In this document: one piece after another, positions 63,157 through 64,000 of the stretch | How the letters are laid out: each line of letters starts with the position of its first letter | Position numbering within the stretch: position 1 is the stretch's first letter | Assembly (NCBI RefSeq): GCF_900105395.1 | Contig: NZ_LT629775.1 | Location: forward strand, 5,917,501-5,981,500 | DNA from: Streptomyces sp. TLI_053 | GTDB taxonomy: Bacteria; Actinomycetota; Actinomycetes; Streptomycetales; Streptomycetaceae | Direction: 5' to 3' | DNA length: 64,000 nucleotides | Notes under the pieces: generated by a model | Databases searched by the model: none | Seen by the model: the letters and a program-made list of their open reading frames with translations, nothing else | Told to the model about the DNA's origin: nothing | Made by a program: the position numbers and the translations under genes

Positions 63157-64000
63157 TCAGAAGGTCTCCCAGCCCCCGGCCGGTGCCTGGCCGGGGGCGA
63201 GGCCCTGCAGCTTGCGGAGCAGCGCCGGGTCCTGGGCGTCCAGCCAGTCGACCAGCTGGCGGAAGGACACCATCCGCACCTCGGGCCGTCCGGCGATCGC
63301 CTTGATCACCTCTTCGACGGCGTTCATGTAGATGCCGCCGTTCCACTCCTCGAAGTGGTTGCCGATGACGAACGGGGCGCGGTTGGTGGTGTAGGCGCGC
63401 TCGAAGCCCATCAGGTAGGACTCCCGGGCCTGGGTCTGGAAGCCGGGGTGGAGCGCCGGGTCCGCCTTGGTGTTGCTGCCGCACTGGTTGAACATGATGT
63501 TGTAGTCCATCGACAGCACCTGGAAGGTGTGACCGGGGAAGGGGATGGACTGCAGCGGGAGGTCCCAGAGCGCGCCGCCCTGCATCTTCTGCGGCCACAC
63601 CTGGGTCCCGTTGCCGCTGCTGTCGTAGCGCCAGCCGCGCCGGACGGCGGTGGGCAGCAGGTTGCGCTGGCCCTCCAGGCAGGGGGTGCGGCTGCCGATC
63701 AGTTCCTTGCGGTAGTCGAAGGGCAGCGCCGGCAGGTCGGTGAAGCCGGTGTTGGTCCGCCAGTTCATGACGAAGCCCATCGCCTGCTCGATCTCGCTGT
63801 CCCACTCCTCGGCGGACCACTGGCCGACACCGTTGGGGCCGCAGAAGTGGCCGTTGAAGTGGGTGCCGATCTCGTGCCCCTCCATCCAGGCGGCGTGCAG
63901 GTTCTCCAGGGTGTCGTGGATGTGCTGGTCGCTGAGGTAGCCGATGTCGGAGGCGCCGACCTTGTGCTGCGGCGGGCGGTAGAGGTCCTTCTTCCCCTCG
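63157..64000 (-). CDS. Polysaccharide deacetylase-like protein, partial
   Basis: About 281 C-terminal residues are in the window; the frame stays open to the right edge, so the start is missing. HEIGTHFNGHF contains the His-x3-His type metal site of NodB-like (CE4) deacetylases. LIGSRTPCLEGQ corresponds to the R-x-P motif, and GWRYDSS is typical of the next strand. The C-terminal part (VIGNHFEEWNGGIYMNAVEEVIKAIAGRPEVRMVSFRQLVDWLD) completes the barrel. The likely substrate is a cell-wall or extracellular glycan. Whether it has a signal peptide cannot be seen. Confidence 0.8.
   Translation of the reverse strand, partial: EGKKDLYRPPQHKVGASDIGYLSDQHIHDTLENLHAAWMEGHEIGTHFNGHFCGPNGVGQWSAEEWDSEIEQAMGFVMNWRTNTGFTDLPALPFDYRKELIGSRTPCLEGQRNLLPTAVRRGWRYDSSGNGTQVWPQKMQGGALWDLPLQSIPFPGHTFQVLSMDYNIMFNQCGSNTKADPALHPGFQTQARESYLMGFERAYTTNRAPFVIGNHFEEWNGGIYMNAVEEVIKAIAGRPEVRMVSFRQLVDWLDAQDPALLRKLQGLAPGQAPAGGWETF

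Overview
The window is a chromosomal core segment of a high-GC actinomycete of the family Streptomycetaceae (Streptomyces or Kitasatospora; the two cannot be separated from this sequence alone). The evidence is the strong G/C bias at third codon positions, frequent GTG and leaderless starts, ATGA/GTGA gene overlaps, and a gene order typical of these genera: mtrA-mtrB-lpqB, comF, hpf, secA, NAD-glutamate dehydrogenase, the pkaA/pkaB kinases, prfB, ftsE-ftsX, smpB-ssrA, malic enzyme, hup and murA. Nothing looks like a prophage, insertion sequence, CRISPR array or biosynthetic cluster.

Layout. 1-1340 is the end of an rRNA operon (3' part of 23S rRNA, then 5S). 1633-7246 is a five-gene minus-strand operon of the MoxR ATPase/DUF58/DUF4350/DUF4129 type. 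7533-12214 is the MtrA/MtrB two-component system with its lipoprotein LpqB. 12279-17125 holds comF, hpf, a LuxR-type response regulator, an AlkZ-like DNA-binding protein and an acetyltransferase. 17377-25735 holds secA, an Rv3235-type protein, a patatin-like lipase, a DUF6912-type protein, a HAD hydrolase and pruA. 26069-31015 is a very large NAD-glutamate dehydrogenase. 31118-33440 has a tiny unknown gene, an ECF sigma factor coupled to a membrane partner, and the remnant of a helix-turn-helix antitoxin. 33555-40242 is a signalling block: an FHA-FtsK ATPase facing two Ser/Thr kinases. 40346-48521 holds prfB, ftsEX, a C-terminal processing protease, smpB, tmRNA and a HelD/HelR-type RNA polymerase-recycling ATPase. 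48976-55751 holds NAD-malic enzyme, hup, murA, yqgE, a DUF3039 gene and a GH20 hexosaminidase. 56083-60544 is a three-subunit molybdenum hydroxylase operon. 60640-63118 has a tRNA-Cys unit, a guanidine-III riboswitch with its SMR exporter, and an MFS transporter. A polysaccharide-deacetylase-like gene runs off the right edge.

The most interesting signal is at 60767-61057 on the minus strand. A clear promoter and ribosome site drive a 29-codon ORF with seven cysteines (six in the last eleven residues). It is followed by a C-rich, G-poor 57-nt stretch and then tRNA-Cys(GCA). This looks like a cysteine-responsive attenuator that controls a tRNA gene. Next are a molybdenum-hydroxylase large subunit whose catalytic glutamate is replaced by alanine, with an Fe-S partner carrying a 230-residue low-complexity tail; a predicted minus-strand small RNA upstream of the malic enzyme gene; and a kinase tail with three TxV motifs next to an FHA-domain ATPase.

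Functional links: pruA makes glutamate and the adjacent glutamate dehydrogenase oxidises it. prfB, smpB, tmRNA, hpf and the HelD-like protein all act on stalled or idle translation and transcription machinery. MtrAB/LpqB, FtsEX, MurA and the kinases belong to envelope growth and division control.
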